In this document: positions 10,314 through 20,137 of the stretch, piece by piece
Layout: each line of letters begins with the position of its first letter
How positions within the stretch are numbered: position 1 is the stretch's first letter
From: Talinum fruticosum
Taxonomy: Eukaryota; Streptophyta; Magnoliopsida; Caryophyllales; Talinaceae
Direction of reading: 5' to 3'
DNA: 64,000 nucleotides
NCBI GenBank assembly: GCA_021018815.1
Contig: JAITYX010000028.1
Location: forward strand, 2,807,001-2,871,000
The notes under the pieces: model-generated
The model's database searches: none
Told to the model about the DNA's origin: nothing
What the model saw: only the letters and a program-made list of their open reading frames with translations
Made by a program: the position numbers and the translations under genes

Positions 10314-11757
10314 ATGGCTCGTAACACCGGAGAGTTCGATGAAGGTAGATCTTACAACAGGCCACCAAAATTCAAAGGTTCAAATTTCGGACACTCGGAA
10401 GAAGCTTATGGAATGTTTCCTTATGGATCATGATGAAGAAGTATGGGAAATCATACAACAAGGAAACTACATTCCAACGAAGACAGATGAATTCGTAATC
10501 CTTCCAAAGACAAAGGCCGAGTTCACGCCGACAGGCGCAGAAGTTCGTAAAGAACTTCAAAGCCATGAACATCCTCATGTGCGCCATAAGCTAAGAAGAA
10601 TATAATCGAGTCTCCGCTCGTGACTCTACTAAAGAAGTGTGGGACACTCGGTCAACACCTACGAAGGTACAAGTCGGGTGAGACAAGCGAAGATCAGCCA
10701 AGTATCTTCACAAATATGAGCTTTTCAAAATGGAGCCGAAGAGAACATTACTCGGATGTTCATACGCTTCACCGAGATCACCAACAATCTCAAATCTCTC
10801 GGGAAAGAAAATCTCCCATGAAGAAATGTGCCGGAAAATTCTCGAAGCCTACCCAAGAAACGATGGGGTCCTAAGGTAACTCGCCATAGAAGAGGCTCGG
10901 AACCTCTCACTCTTGAAGCCGGACGAGCTCATCGGCAAGCTTCGACCCATGAGATACATCCGGAAGAAGAAGATGCCGAGGGTACTTCCAAAAGGAACAT
11001 CGCGCTTAAAGCCTCGGAATCCAAAGAAGCAAGTCCAAGCTCCTCCGACTCGAAGATGATCCCATGGCACTCATTGCAAGAGGCTTCAAGAGAATGATGA
11101 AGCACAAAAGATGGGATAAAAGGCCAAAAGAAGAATTCTACAAAAAGGACAAGAGAGACAGTAAAAGGTAAGTTTTCTTCACCTTCAAAGTTATCTTTGT
11201 CTAAGAATGCTGGATGTTTTGAATGTGGCAAGCAAAGACCACATAGTCAAGGACTGTCCAAAACGAAGAAGGGACAGGGAAGAAGAAAAAGGCCATGATG
11301 GCAACATGGAGTGACGAGGATTCATCTCGAAGACGACGAGGATTCGGATGACTCAAAGTGTCTAATGGCAATCACCGACTCGAAGCCGAAAAGAGTCGGA
11401 CTCGGATCACGGACTCGGATAATGAGGAAACCGATCCTCAAGAGGTAATAAATTACTTCCTCAAATTTTCCAAAGTTGATTTAGCTAAATACATCTTTAC
11501 TTTGGAAGAAAAGTCCAATTCCGATTCTTCTCATTTCAAGGAACAACTGGAGTCAATCACTACCGAGAGCACCTTTTAAAAAATGAATTGGAAAACCGAG
11601 ACTCACACTCGGAGAACTCAAGACAAGTGCTCAAACTAATGAGACCGAGTCCGAGTTACTCGAAAAGAAAATGAGCAATCGAAACGTAAGCTCATTGAGT
11701 CTCAAGATCTGGTTTTGAAGTTTTCTCAAGGACGAAGAACCTTGATATGCTCTTAGG
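10314..11757 (+). pseudogene. gag: gag of SIRE-1
   Basis: Structural protein of the virus-like particle. ATG at 10314 opens MARNTGEFDEGRSYNRPPKF, followed by the copia gag core with CFLMDHDEEVWEII (10405-10446) and a later EEARNL-type segment. A CCHC zinc knuckle begins CFECGK at 11217-11234 and continues in a shifted frame to an HIVKDC-type end. It is followed by an acidic, serine-rich stretch (11280-11440) and a charged region to about 11757. Several one-base shifts occur. The first, near 10391, has 'cactcggaag' where a CTGG codon pair would be expected. The same gene in SIRE-2 begins at 43501. Confidence 0.8.
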
Positions 11758-12129
11758 ATCACAATGTGTCTCATTTTGAAAAGAAGGTCTTGGTTTCAAC
11801 AAAGAGGAAGAATCTAATTCTTACTCGGAATTGTTCAAAAGGATTCCAGAATCGTTAAGTTCAAAAAGGCTGAGCATGGTCCCATTCACAAAAATGAAAG
11901 GAGGACTAAACCTGGACCTATTTACAAAAAGAAACCATTTTCCTCTGTTTCAAAAGGAAAGGTTTTTAAAAGGAAAGAGACACGGACTCGGTCCTCCGAA
12001 AAGAAGGAGACTCGAATCGGACTAAAACCAAAGTCATTCAAATCCGGGTTCCGAAGCACCTTCTTCCTCGAAAAGGACCACAGTAAGGAATGTTACTCGG
12101 GTTCGTTAGAGGAAGTGAGAAGGGTTAGA

Positions 12130-12540
12130 TTCTCTCTGTTTTGCGAGTCACTCGAAAAGATCAAAAGGACACCGGTACCTGGACAGCGGATGTTCTCGAC
12201 ACATGTCGGGTGACCAAGGACTCTTTTCCGAGCTGAAGTCATATAAAGGAGGAAAAGTGACCTTTGGTGATGACAACAAGGGCAAGATAGTGGGAATTGG
12301 AAAGATTGGTAATGGAAACAATCTGGTGAGCCCGATCTACCTTGTCAAAGGACTTAAGTACAACCTACTTAGCATCTCCCGGCTTTGTGAAAAGGTCAAG
12401 AGGTAAAATTCACTCAATCCAAGTGCTACATCACGGATGAGACCACCAAAGAGGTAAAGCTCTCGGGTAAGAGATCGGGTAATACCTACATCATCCCTCT
12501 TTCGACCCAAGTCGAACTTATCCTGTTTAAAAGCATATCT
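12130..12540 (+). pseudogene. pol: aspartic protease of SIRE-1 pol
   Basis: Retroviral-type protease that cleaves the polyprotein. The catalytic motif region reads LDSGCSRHMSG across 12180-12212, with the D-S-G triad. In the 12203-12406 frame, GGKVTFGDDNKGKIVGIGKI and KGLKYNLLSISRLC follow, the usual order of a copia protease and its C-terminal part. The frame is broken near 12404 ('ggtcaagaggtaaaatt'). Confidence 0.82.
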
Positions 12541-12544
12541 TCAA

Positions 12545-13430
12545 GATGATTCTTGGATTTGGCATCGTAGATTAGGTCATATTAGCATGCATACTCTCAA
12601 AAAGCTTGCATCTCATCATCCGGTTAGAGGATTACCTAACCGTGCGTTTGAGAAGGACAAAGTATGTGGAGCATGCACCAAAGGGAAACAAGTCGGATCT
12701 TCATTCAAATCTCCGAAGACAGTTTCCACATCCAACGTGCTTGAATTACTACACATGGACTTATGTGGTGAAATCCTGTAAAGAGTCTCGGAGGTAAATC
12801 TTACATACTTGTTATTATTGACGATTTTTCAAGATTTACCTGGGTGTGTTTTCTCGAAGCATAAGAATGAGGCTTTTAAGGAGTTCAGCAAGCTCGTAGA
12901 AAGATTCAAGTTGAGTCTCGGACTCAGATTCAAAAGATTCGAACCGACCATGGAAGGGAGTTCGACTACTCGGAATTCTCGAGTTTTGTGACAAGAATGG
13001 AATTTCTCACAACTTCTCAGCACCCGAACTCCTCAACGGAATGGAGTAGTTGAGAGAAAGAACAGAACCCTTGAAGAAATAGCAAGGACGATGATGATTG
13101 AACACAACCTCGCCTTACTATTTCTCGGGCGAGGCGAGAAACACAGCCTAACTACACTCTCAATCGATGCCTCATCGGACCCATTCGAAGAAAACACCTT
13201 ATGAGCTCTACAAAGGAAGGAAGCCAAATATTTCCTATTTCGGATCTTTCGGATGTAAGTGCTTTGTCCACAACAACGGTAAGGATCATCCGACCAAGTT
13301 TGATGCTCGGTCGGACGAAGGAATTTTTCTAGGTTATTCTTCTCATAGCAAAGCTTATCGTATATTCAACAAGAGAACTAACAAAGTTGAAGAAAGTATC
13401 CACGTAGTGTTTGATGAGCTTGAACAGGGA
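12545..13430 (+). pseudogene. pol: integrase of SIRE-1 pol
   Basis: Inserts the cDNA into chromosomes. The zinc-binding N-terminal part reads IWHRRLGHISMHTLKKLASH and then VCGACTKGKQ (H-H-C-C pattern, 12556-12690). The core begins LELLHMDLCGEI near 12741 and continues with VIIDDFSRFTW-type sequence in shifted frames, GREFDYSEFS near 12953, and GVVERKNRTLEEIARTMM around 13043-13096. The C-terminal GKDHPTKFDARSDEGIFLGY and FNKRTNKVEESIHVVFDELE end it near 13430. About five frame changes occur, several at CAG/CTG-like sites. Confidence 0.88.
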
Positions 13431-13769
13431 AAACCAAGTGAATCTTCATACTCGAACCGAAGCTCGTAAAGGATGATGACGAAGATGAGTCTATAAAGAC
13501 TCGTAAGGAGACCACTCGAACGAGGAAGCTCGGAATGAGACAACGCAAGAGGTCACTCGAACGAGCAAGTCAATGAAGAGGATCACTCGAACAAGCTTCG
13601 AAGATCAAGCAATTCAATCAACAAACCCGGTGAATCAAAGAACTGGTAAAGCATTCAAATTTACTTCCAGTCATCCCCAAGAAAACATTATTTCGATATC
13701 AACAAGTGGGGTAAGAACTCGTTCTTCTCTTCATAATCTATGTGCATTCACTGCATTCATTTCACTAAT

Positions 13770-14625
13770 CGAACCCAAAAATGCACTAGAAGCCCTTAAT
13801 GAACCCGAATGGGTAGAGGCCATGCAAGAAGAGCTGAATCAATTCGAGAGAAACCAAGTCCGGACTCGACCAACCGACCTTCCGACCACCCAGTTATAGG
13901 AACCAAATGGGTTTTCAAAAACAAACTGGATGAGGGTGGAATAGTAGTCGAAATAAGGCTAGACTTGTAGCTCGGGGTTACAATCAAGAGGAAGGAATTG
14001 ATTGTGGGGAAACCTTTGCACCAATGAGCTAGAATTGAAGCCATTAGAATACTCGTTGGCATTTGCATCCCGCATGCATATTAAATTATATCAAATGGAT
14101 GTTAAGTGTGCCTTTCTCAATGGTTTTATTGAAGAAGAGGTCTATGTCGAGCAGACCTCCTGGTTTTGAAAACTCGGAATTTCCAAATCATGTTTTCAAA
14201 CTCCAAAAGGCTCTCTATGGTCTTAAGCAAGCCCCTAGAGCTTGGTATGAAAGACTGAGCAGACTTCCCGGTTCAAAATGATTTCAAAAGAGGTCGGATC
14301 AACAAGACTCTATTCATAAAGACCAAAGGGAAAGATTTTCTCATTGTTCAAATATATGTTGATGATATTATTTTCGGTGCTACTAATGAATTTTTGTGCC
14401 GAGAATTTTCTCGAGTTGATGAGTCAAGAGTTCCAAATGAGCATGATGGGAGAACTCAACTTCTTCCTTGGGCTGCAAATCAAACAAGACAAAGGTGGAA
14501 TCTTTGTCCATCAATCAAAGTACACCAAGGAACTGCTGAAGAAATACAAACTTCAAGATGCAAAGCACGCATCTACTCCTATGAGCAAGCAGTATAAAAC
14601 TCGACTCGGATGAAACAGTAAAGCA
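13770..14625 (+). pseudogene. pol: reverse transcriptase of SIRE-1 pol
   Basis: Copies element RNA into DNA. It opens with ALEALNEPEWVEAMQEELNQ (13780-13840) and the [14 protein letters not shown] block (near 13897). After several shifts come HVFKLQKALYGLKQAPRAWY (14188-14248), the catalytic YVDDIIFGAT (YVDD at 14355-14366), and LNFFLGLQIKQDKGGIFVHQ (14454-14514). All motif blocks are in the right order. At least four frame breaks prevent a single product as read. Confidence 0.88.
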
Positions 14626-14639
14626 GTAGATCGAAACTC

Positions 14640-15298
14640 TATCGAGGTATGATTGGATCACCTGCTATATCTTACTTCAAGCGGACCGGATATAATGTTC
14701 GGTGTTTGTTTATGTGCACGATTTCAAGCTAATCCAAAAGAATCTTATCTCACTGCGGTGAAGAGAATATTCGAGATATCTTGCGAGCACTCGGAATCTA
14801 GGACTATGGTACTCCGGAGACTCGAACCGACTCGACCGGGTACTCGGACGCAGACTACGCGAGATACAAAGTTGATCGAAAGAGCACATCCGGAGCTTGC
14901 CGGCTTCGGGTCAATCCCTAATATCCTGGCACTCAAAGAAGCAAAACTCGTGAGCTCTATCAACTCGCAGAAGCTGAATATATTGCCGCTGGAGCTTGTT
15001 GCGCTCGGATTCTCTCGGATAAAACAACACTTGAAGGATCTTGGACTAACTCTCAACTCGGTCCCAATCAAGTGTGACAATCAAAGCGCAATCAGTATCA
15101 CTAAGAATCCTGTCCAAAGCACTCAAAAACAAAGCACATTGAAGTCGGTATCATTTCTTACGCGATCACTCGGAAAAGGGTGATATTGTACTTGAATTCA
15201 TTCCTACTAATCTTCAATTAGCTGATATCTTTACTAAGCCTCTTGGTGAAGATCAATTCCGTTTTATTCGGAATGAGCTTGGTATGTTAAATGCTTAG
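14640..15298 (+). pseudogene. pol: RNase H and C-terminus of SIRE-1 pol
   Basis: Degrades the RNA template during reverse transcription. The frame at 14653 reads DHLLYLTSSGPDIMFGVCLC. A DADY-type motif lies near 14845-14870 in a shifted frame. CDNQSAISITKNP is at 15074-15112. The conserved copia end LADIFTKPLGEDQFRFIRNE leads to a stop codon at 15296-15298. SIRE-2 ends at the same codon position (48346-48348), so this is the natural pol terminus. Confidence 0.88.
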
Positions 15299-15488
15299 TT
15301 TTGTGTTGTGACTCTTGAATATTTTTGTGCTATGTGCTTTCGTTGTCAATAGCCATTAGTTCGATTGATCATGTGATACTCGGGCTGATAGTTATTTCGT
15401 GTTTCGAGTCACTCGAAACTTTTCGAGTCAAACTCGGACGTAGAGAAAATTGGACATCAAATTTTCTGAAGCTATCTCTAGAACAGGT
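15299..15488 (+). other. spacer between pol and env-like region of SIRE-1, left part
   Basis: Non-coding. Similar to 48349-48555 of SIRE-2 ('gtcaaactcgg', 'catctctaga'). The Athila solo LTR begins at 15489, and the spacer resumes at 17673. Confidence 0.6.
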
Positions 15489-15794
15489 TGTTAAGCCGTA
15501 TTTTATACGTATTTTTAGTAGTTATTGAGTTTATATTATATAGTTTATTTTATCTAATTTATTCTATTTTGTCTATTTATAGGTAATTATCGAATAAAGT
15601 GGGGAAGAGAAGAAAAGTCGTTAAAAGTGGATTTTTAGCTACCGACAAGCATCCAAGAAAATATATGAAGTCGGTCCATAAATATAATATGTAATAAAAT
15701 ATTTATTTTAGAATATTATATTTTAGGAAATCCTAATTGGAATAGAAAAGGAAACTTAGAAGAGAAGAAAGAGAAATAAACCCTAACTCTTTCA

Positions 15795-15812
15795 CCCTAT
15801 ATATACTACTTA
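15795..15812 (+). promoter_or_regulatory. TATA region of Athila solo LTR
   Basis: ccctatatatactactta, same position as at 59704 in the Athila 5' LTR. It is about 25-35 bases upstream of the ATG that opens the triplet-rich leader (see 15820-16100). Confidence 0.5.
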
Positions 15813-15819
15813 TTATCAT

Positions 15820-16100
15820 CATGGAGAGGAGACCTAGCACCCACACATCATCACCACCTCTTACCGCTTGCTGCCGCCCGCACTCGCTGCCCAGCCACCA
15901 CCAGTGCTGCCGCCTGCACTCTGCTGCCCAGCCACCACCCGCCAACCGGCTGCTGCTGTCCGCTTGCTCCTCGGCTGCCGCTGCTGCTTGTTCCTAGCTG
16001 CACCCTGCTGCCGCTCGCTTGCTGCTGCTGTCTCGCTGCCGGACCACACCAACACCACCATCCATCATCATCTTCTTCATCTTCCCGGGTCAAAGAAACT
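15820..16100 (+). repeat. GC-rich CTG/CCG-triplet island in Athila LTR leader
   Basis: An island of ctgctg, gccgcc and ccacc triplets in an otherwise very AT-rich LTR. It begins just after the TATA region with an ATG (catcatggagagg). In the copy at 59730-59996 that ATG opens an 88-codon frame rich in Leu, Pro, Ala and Cys. In this copy the frame differs after small shifts. The inverted Athila LTR has a different, GATGAT-rich sequence here (35480-35750). It could be a leader ORF or simple repeat growth. Confidence 0.5.
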
Positions 16101-17672
16101 AATATCGGTAGTATAATTTAGTTTTGTAATTTTTATTAGAAAAGATCGAGTTTTTATTGTTAGATTAATATTAAAGATGCTAGTTTTATTTAGTTTACAT
16201 GTTTTAAATTACATTATGTGTGAGTAGTTTTTCTTATACTTGGTATAATCTACTTGAAGCCATGTTAAATTATTTATTTTGAAACAAAGTTTCGATTTTT
16301 ATTGTCTTATTGATTCAATCCATGATTTTATGATAATTTGTGTTTAATGTTTATGAATTTATGTCTAATTAATTAGAGTGCACGCTACTTAGTTTTATAT
16401 AAATTCATATGATAGTTTAGAGGATTAAAGTACGTAATTGCTTGATCTTTTAGACATAAGTATCACCCTAGTTAATCATGGATGGCTCATACCCATCTCT
16501 TTTAATTAGGAAATTATCATAGATCCTTCTTAAATCAATTTGCTAGTAGATTGGTTATTAGGTGCTAGATGATGTTTTTCTAATACTTAATGCTCTAATT
16601 TGATTAAATTTTAGTGTTAGTGCTAGGGTTATCAATATTAGTAGGGTTTGTATTAGGGCTAGGCCTAAGTAAACTAATAACTAAGGAAAAACGGGGAGAT
16701 CCGCTAGCGGTTGTCTTCTACAGTTTAGCTCATGGGTAGATCAATTTGTGTGTTAATGATAAATAATAATTTGCATGGTGGATATAGATTATACTAAGTG
16801 TTTTTATAAATTTGTTATCTTTGATAATTATTTGTTTGCTTTTTAGTTATTTTCTTTAGTTTGTCAATTTTTATTTATAAATATATAGTCTTTTATTATT
16901 AATTTCGTTACCCCCTAAAGATCATTATTTTAGATTAGTTTTAGTAATTTTAATTTTATTTTATTTTGAGTCTTTATATATTTTAATTTTCAGAATTAAT
17001 TTTCTGTTAGTGTTTATTATTTTTGAGTCAGTTTGTTAGAAATTAGTTTAAAAATAGTTTCTTTTGTTATTTTTCTTGTTTTATTTTCTTTTATGGTTTA
17101 GATAGAGTCCTAGTTTGCTGTGATTAAATTTTATAATTTTTGGAATTAATTTGATATTTTTTCAGATTTAATTCTTGAATTTAATTACTGCAGGTTTTTA
17201 ATAAAATAAATTCGTAAATTAGATTTTAAATTTTGTTTTTATATTTTTTGGGTCTGGTTAGGTTTAGAAAATTAGTATTATTATTCTGGGTAATTGTAGT
17301 ATTTATTTTCGTAATTATTTTAGTGCAGAATTTTACTTATTTAATTTTCTGTTTTAGAATATGTTTATTTTCTGCTTTAGTTTTCTGTTTTAATTGTTCT
17401 AAAAAATATACAAAAATATTTCTGGGTTATTGTAGTTTTATTATTCTGTATAAATTATTTATTTAGTTATTAGATAATTTTCTATGAATTTTAGTTATTG
17501 ATTTTAATTTATATTTTCTGTTTTGTTTTTAAGAGTAGTAAATTTAATTAGATTAAAACTTGCATGTTATTATATCTTTCCTCGTGGATTCGATCCCTAC
17601 TTGCCCTTGCTATATTGTTTATTATAAGTTTAAGTAGTGGTTTAATTTGTTGCTGTACGACAAGCATTAACA

Positions 17673-18131
17673 ACGATGGAGAGTTTCGAATTATAATTTC
17701 AAAATCTTTTTCTCTCTCTTTCTCGAGCGCTGCGATCGGATCTTAACCGCAGATTTCAAACCACTCGATATCTCAACCGTTGAAGAAGAACTGTCACACC
17801 GGGCATTAATGATCGATGGACGGGTAAGACGGAACGGAGTTACTTAACGGATAGTGAACGGGCGCGCGTACTCATTATATATAACGTTTATCTATCTTCC
17901 TCTCGGTATTCTAAAACTCCTTCCCTCTCAAACGAAAACCCTCTCGCGGAAGTTTTCTACGTGAACAAGTGACCCTTGATCGTCCGCAAGTGTTGAAGAA
18001 GCTCTCTCTCTCTCTCGTAAGTTTTCGATCTGCTCATCTCTCTTTCTTCTACCATTTTCGTTTTCTTCTCTGCTACACCTCCTTCTCTTTCTCTTTCTCT
18101 TTCGAAAAGTTTCACTTTTTCATCTCTCACA
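17673..18131 (+). other. spacer and upstream region of env-like gene, SIRE-1
   Basis: Non-coding, pyrimidine-rich (ctctctctct near 18003-18021). It aligns with 48560-48905 of SIRE-2, which also has 'tataaatagcatccc' and then a ctct-rich leader. A local TATA-like string 'tcattatatataacg' is at 17871-17885. A separate promoter or a splice acceptor before this region could serve the env-like ORF; neither is shown by the sequence. Confidence 0.4.
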
Positions 18132-19740
18132 ATGCCTAAAAGAGGAAACCACCCCGACTTTCGGGTTTCTTCATCCTCCAAAAAGCCTCGCACCAACAAG
18201 CCGAAAGCTCAACCCCTTCAAAACCCATTGTCACCCAAGCATCTTGCTGCTGGACGACAAGTTCTTCCCAACAACCAAATTCTCCTGGTTGTCCAACATT
18301 CAAACCACCGGAGTCTATCATTTCTTGTGTTTCAGCGAGTTCATCTATCCCGAACTCGTTTCGAGTTTTATACTCATCTCTCCCACTCCGAAAATGTTCT
18401 AACCTCTCGGGTTCGGAACATTACCGTTAGATATCAACACCTCTCTCCTTCACCGTCTGTTCAAAGTTTCTTCTCTCTTCTTGAACAGCAACCCTATTCC
18501 CTTCACTGAAGTCGCCGACGACTTCTTTGAAAAGTATGCTAAAGAATTCCCGGGTCTAGAAAGAACTTTTACGTGACTCGGTTGAAGTCGAAGCCGAGCT
18601 TACGTGTTTCCTGCTGATGAGAACCTTCTTCTCACAGCATTCTAGCAAGGAGAACCCCAACTCCAAGCACCTCAAAGCCCTCTTCGATATCCCGGAGGGA
18701 TACGAAGTCGACCTCTTCCCCTCCATCATTGAGCGGATGGCCGCTGTGCCGGCTCAACTTCAAACCAAGAAGAACACCTCCCTTCCTTTCGGTGCTCTTC
18801 TCACCCTTGTATTCAAACAATTCCAAGTTCCTCTTCCCTCCGACCCTAACGCGGTGTCCGAGGCGGCCATTGTGGTCGGCAAGAAGGAACTCCGAGGGTA
18901 CGGATACCGGGAAACTAACCCCGGTGTCCGGGTTCACAACTCGGAGCTGAGGCCTCCTTCTCCACCTCGGACTCGAAATCAACCCCTCTCCCTCTTCCGT
19001 CTTCACCTGGTGGTGCCTCCACCTCCGGTGCTTCCAAAACTCTCTCCGCCCTCTTATCTCCTGTCTTCATGGACAAGATCACCTCGGTGTCTTCGATTTC
19101 GGAGACATGCTCGGAGGTTTCAAGTCCGTCCTTCGAGGTCCGACCATCAACCAAAAGACCGGTCGAGTCCCAAATCCGAGAGCGACGAGTCTCTCGTTCT
19201 TGAGATGAGAGAGCTGGTTAAGGAGCGAAGGAGCTGGCTGAGCTCCTCGGAGAGAGACGGTCCAAGGCCGCTCGGGATCCCGATGACTCGGACCCATCCG
19301 AGACGTCTTCGAGCCCGAGCCTAACCTCCTCGGAGAGCGAGGAAGCGAGAGGAAGAAGCTACGGATGCGGCGGAGGACGGCGAGGAACCTGCAGCTGAGG
19401 CAGCCCCTTCCGGGCCAAGGGAAGAAGAGGCCGTGGCAGCTGCCGAGGGACAGCCTGCTCCCAAGCTCAAGTTGTCTGTACTCGGCTCGGACAGCGAGTC
19501 CGAGTGGGTCGGAAGATCTCGCTCCTCCGGCGAGTCGGCCGGAGCGGCCCCCTCCGGCCCCGAGGTCCCAAGGGAAGAACCCCTCGATCCACTTTCTCCG
19601 GGTCGGCCACTCGGAGCCGAGCCCCTGCGAGTTGTTCCGGTTCTCCTTTCGCCGCGCTCAAGCACATCGTCAAGATCTTATCGGCGCCGGCGCACCTCCG
19701 CCTCCACTCGAAATCCCCTCCTTCCTAGTTGGAGCCATGC
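18132..19740 (+). pseudogene. env-like 3' region of SIRE-1
   Basis: Additional coding region after pol, as in SIRE-lineage elements, whose product function is unproven. ATG at 18132 opens MPKRGNHPDFRVSSSSKKPR, a basic start. Then comes a domain seen in pieces across frames (NVLTSRVRNITVR near 18391-18430), resembling the conserved domain of plant transposon 'env-like' proteins. A block follows with FDIPEGYEVDLFPSIIERMA (18686-18745). The rest is Pro/Ser/Glu-rich low-complexity sequence to about 19740. I see no clear signal peptide or membrane anchor. SIRE-2 has a homologous region (48908-53275). Frameshifts separate the blocks. Described as found, with no reconstruction. Confidence 0.6.
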
Positions 19741-20121
19741 ACCTGAGTCACGATTCCTCGGTGTCTCCGGAATTTCTGTTTCAAAATTTTCTTTTTGTCC
19801 GGACAACTTATGTGTATTACTTGTACTTTTCTCCCTTCTTTTTATTACTTGTTTTTCTTTGAAAGGCAAGGGGAGAAATGTAGTCGAAACTGGTTGTCTT
19901 GTTTAGGGGAGTTTATTCCCTTGATATTTTTTAATGAATTAAAGCATTTCTTTATTAATTTATGAGTTCTTTCTTTTACGAGTTAATGAGTTCAAGCATA
20001 CTTTATTTTGCTCGATATATTGTATATTGCTCTGTTCAATATGTCTTACTCTCTATCAAACTACTCGGAATCAACCTATTTCCCTCTAACAAAGTTTACG
20101 TGTGAGTATGGAATGCCTTTC
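19741..20121 (+). other. 3' untranslated region of SIRE-1
   Basis: AT-rich, non-coding. It contains 'tttctttgaaaggcaaggggaga' type sequence (19854-19875), shared with SIRE-2 at 53370-53390. No gene seen. Confidence 0.55.
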
Positions 20122-20137
20122 ATCAAAAAGGGGAGAT
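20122..20137 (+). other. polypurine tract of SIRE-1
   Basis: atcaaaaaggggagat directly before the 3' LTR start at 20138. The same tract lies at 53738-53753 in SIRE-2. Confidence 0.85.

Larger units (their letters stand above)
15489..17672 (+). mobile_element. Athila-family solo LTR inside SIRE-1
   Basis: Begins TGTTAAGCCG and ends CATTAACA. It matches almost throughout the 5' LTR of the Athila element at 59397-61566, which supplies the exact ends. The left flank reads acaggt and the right flank acgatg. They would be a 5-bp duplication (caggt) if CAG was misread as CG, as elsewhere. SIRE-2 provides an uninterrupted version of the site near 48550. No internal Athila sequence is attached, so it is a solo LTR, normally formed by recombination between two LTRs of one element. 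Confidence 0.85.

Noticed and set aside
10372..11231. Minus-strand frames opposite SIRE-1 gag
   Set aside because: The plus strand carries the gag motifs and zinc knuckle. The minus frames have no recognised feature and are not kept in SIRE-2.
15733..16116. Overlapping Ala/Gln/Gly- or Pro/Leu-rich frames on both strands
   Set aside because: They are the triplet-rich leader island of the Athila LTR. Composition explains the open frames, and the frame is not kept between LTR copies.
17233..17466. Hydrophobic 77-codon frame resembling a membrane protein
   Set aside because: It lies in the T-rich 3' part of an Athila LTR. Phe/Leu/Ile richness follows from base composition, and the frame is broken in the copy at 59397-61566.
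18632..19673. Several long minus-strand frames (for example 18632-19006 and 19321-19665)
   Set aside because: They are shadows of the GC-rich env-like plus-strand region. The homologous SIRE-2 segment keeps only the plus-strand motifs.
18132..19740. A functional viral envelope gene
   Set aside because: No signal peptide, fusion peptide or membrane anchor is visible. The name env-like rests on position and family resemblance only.
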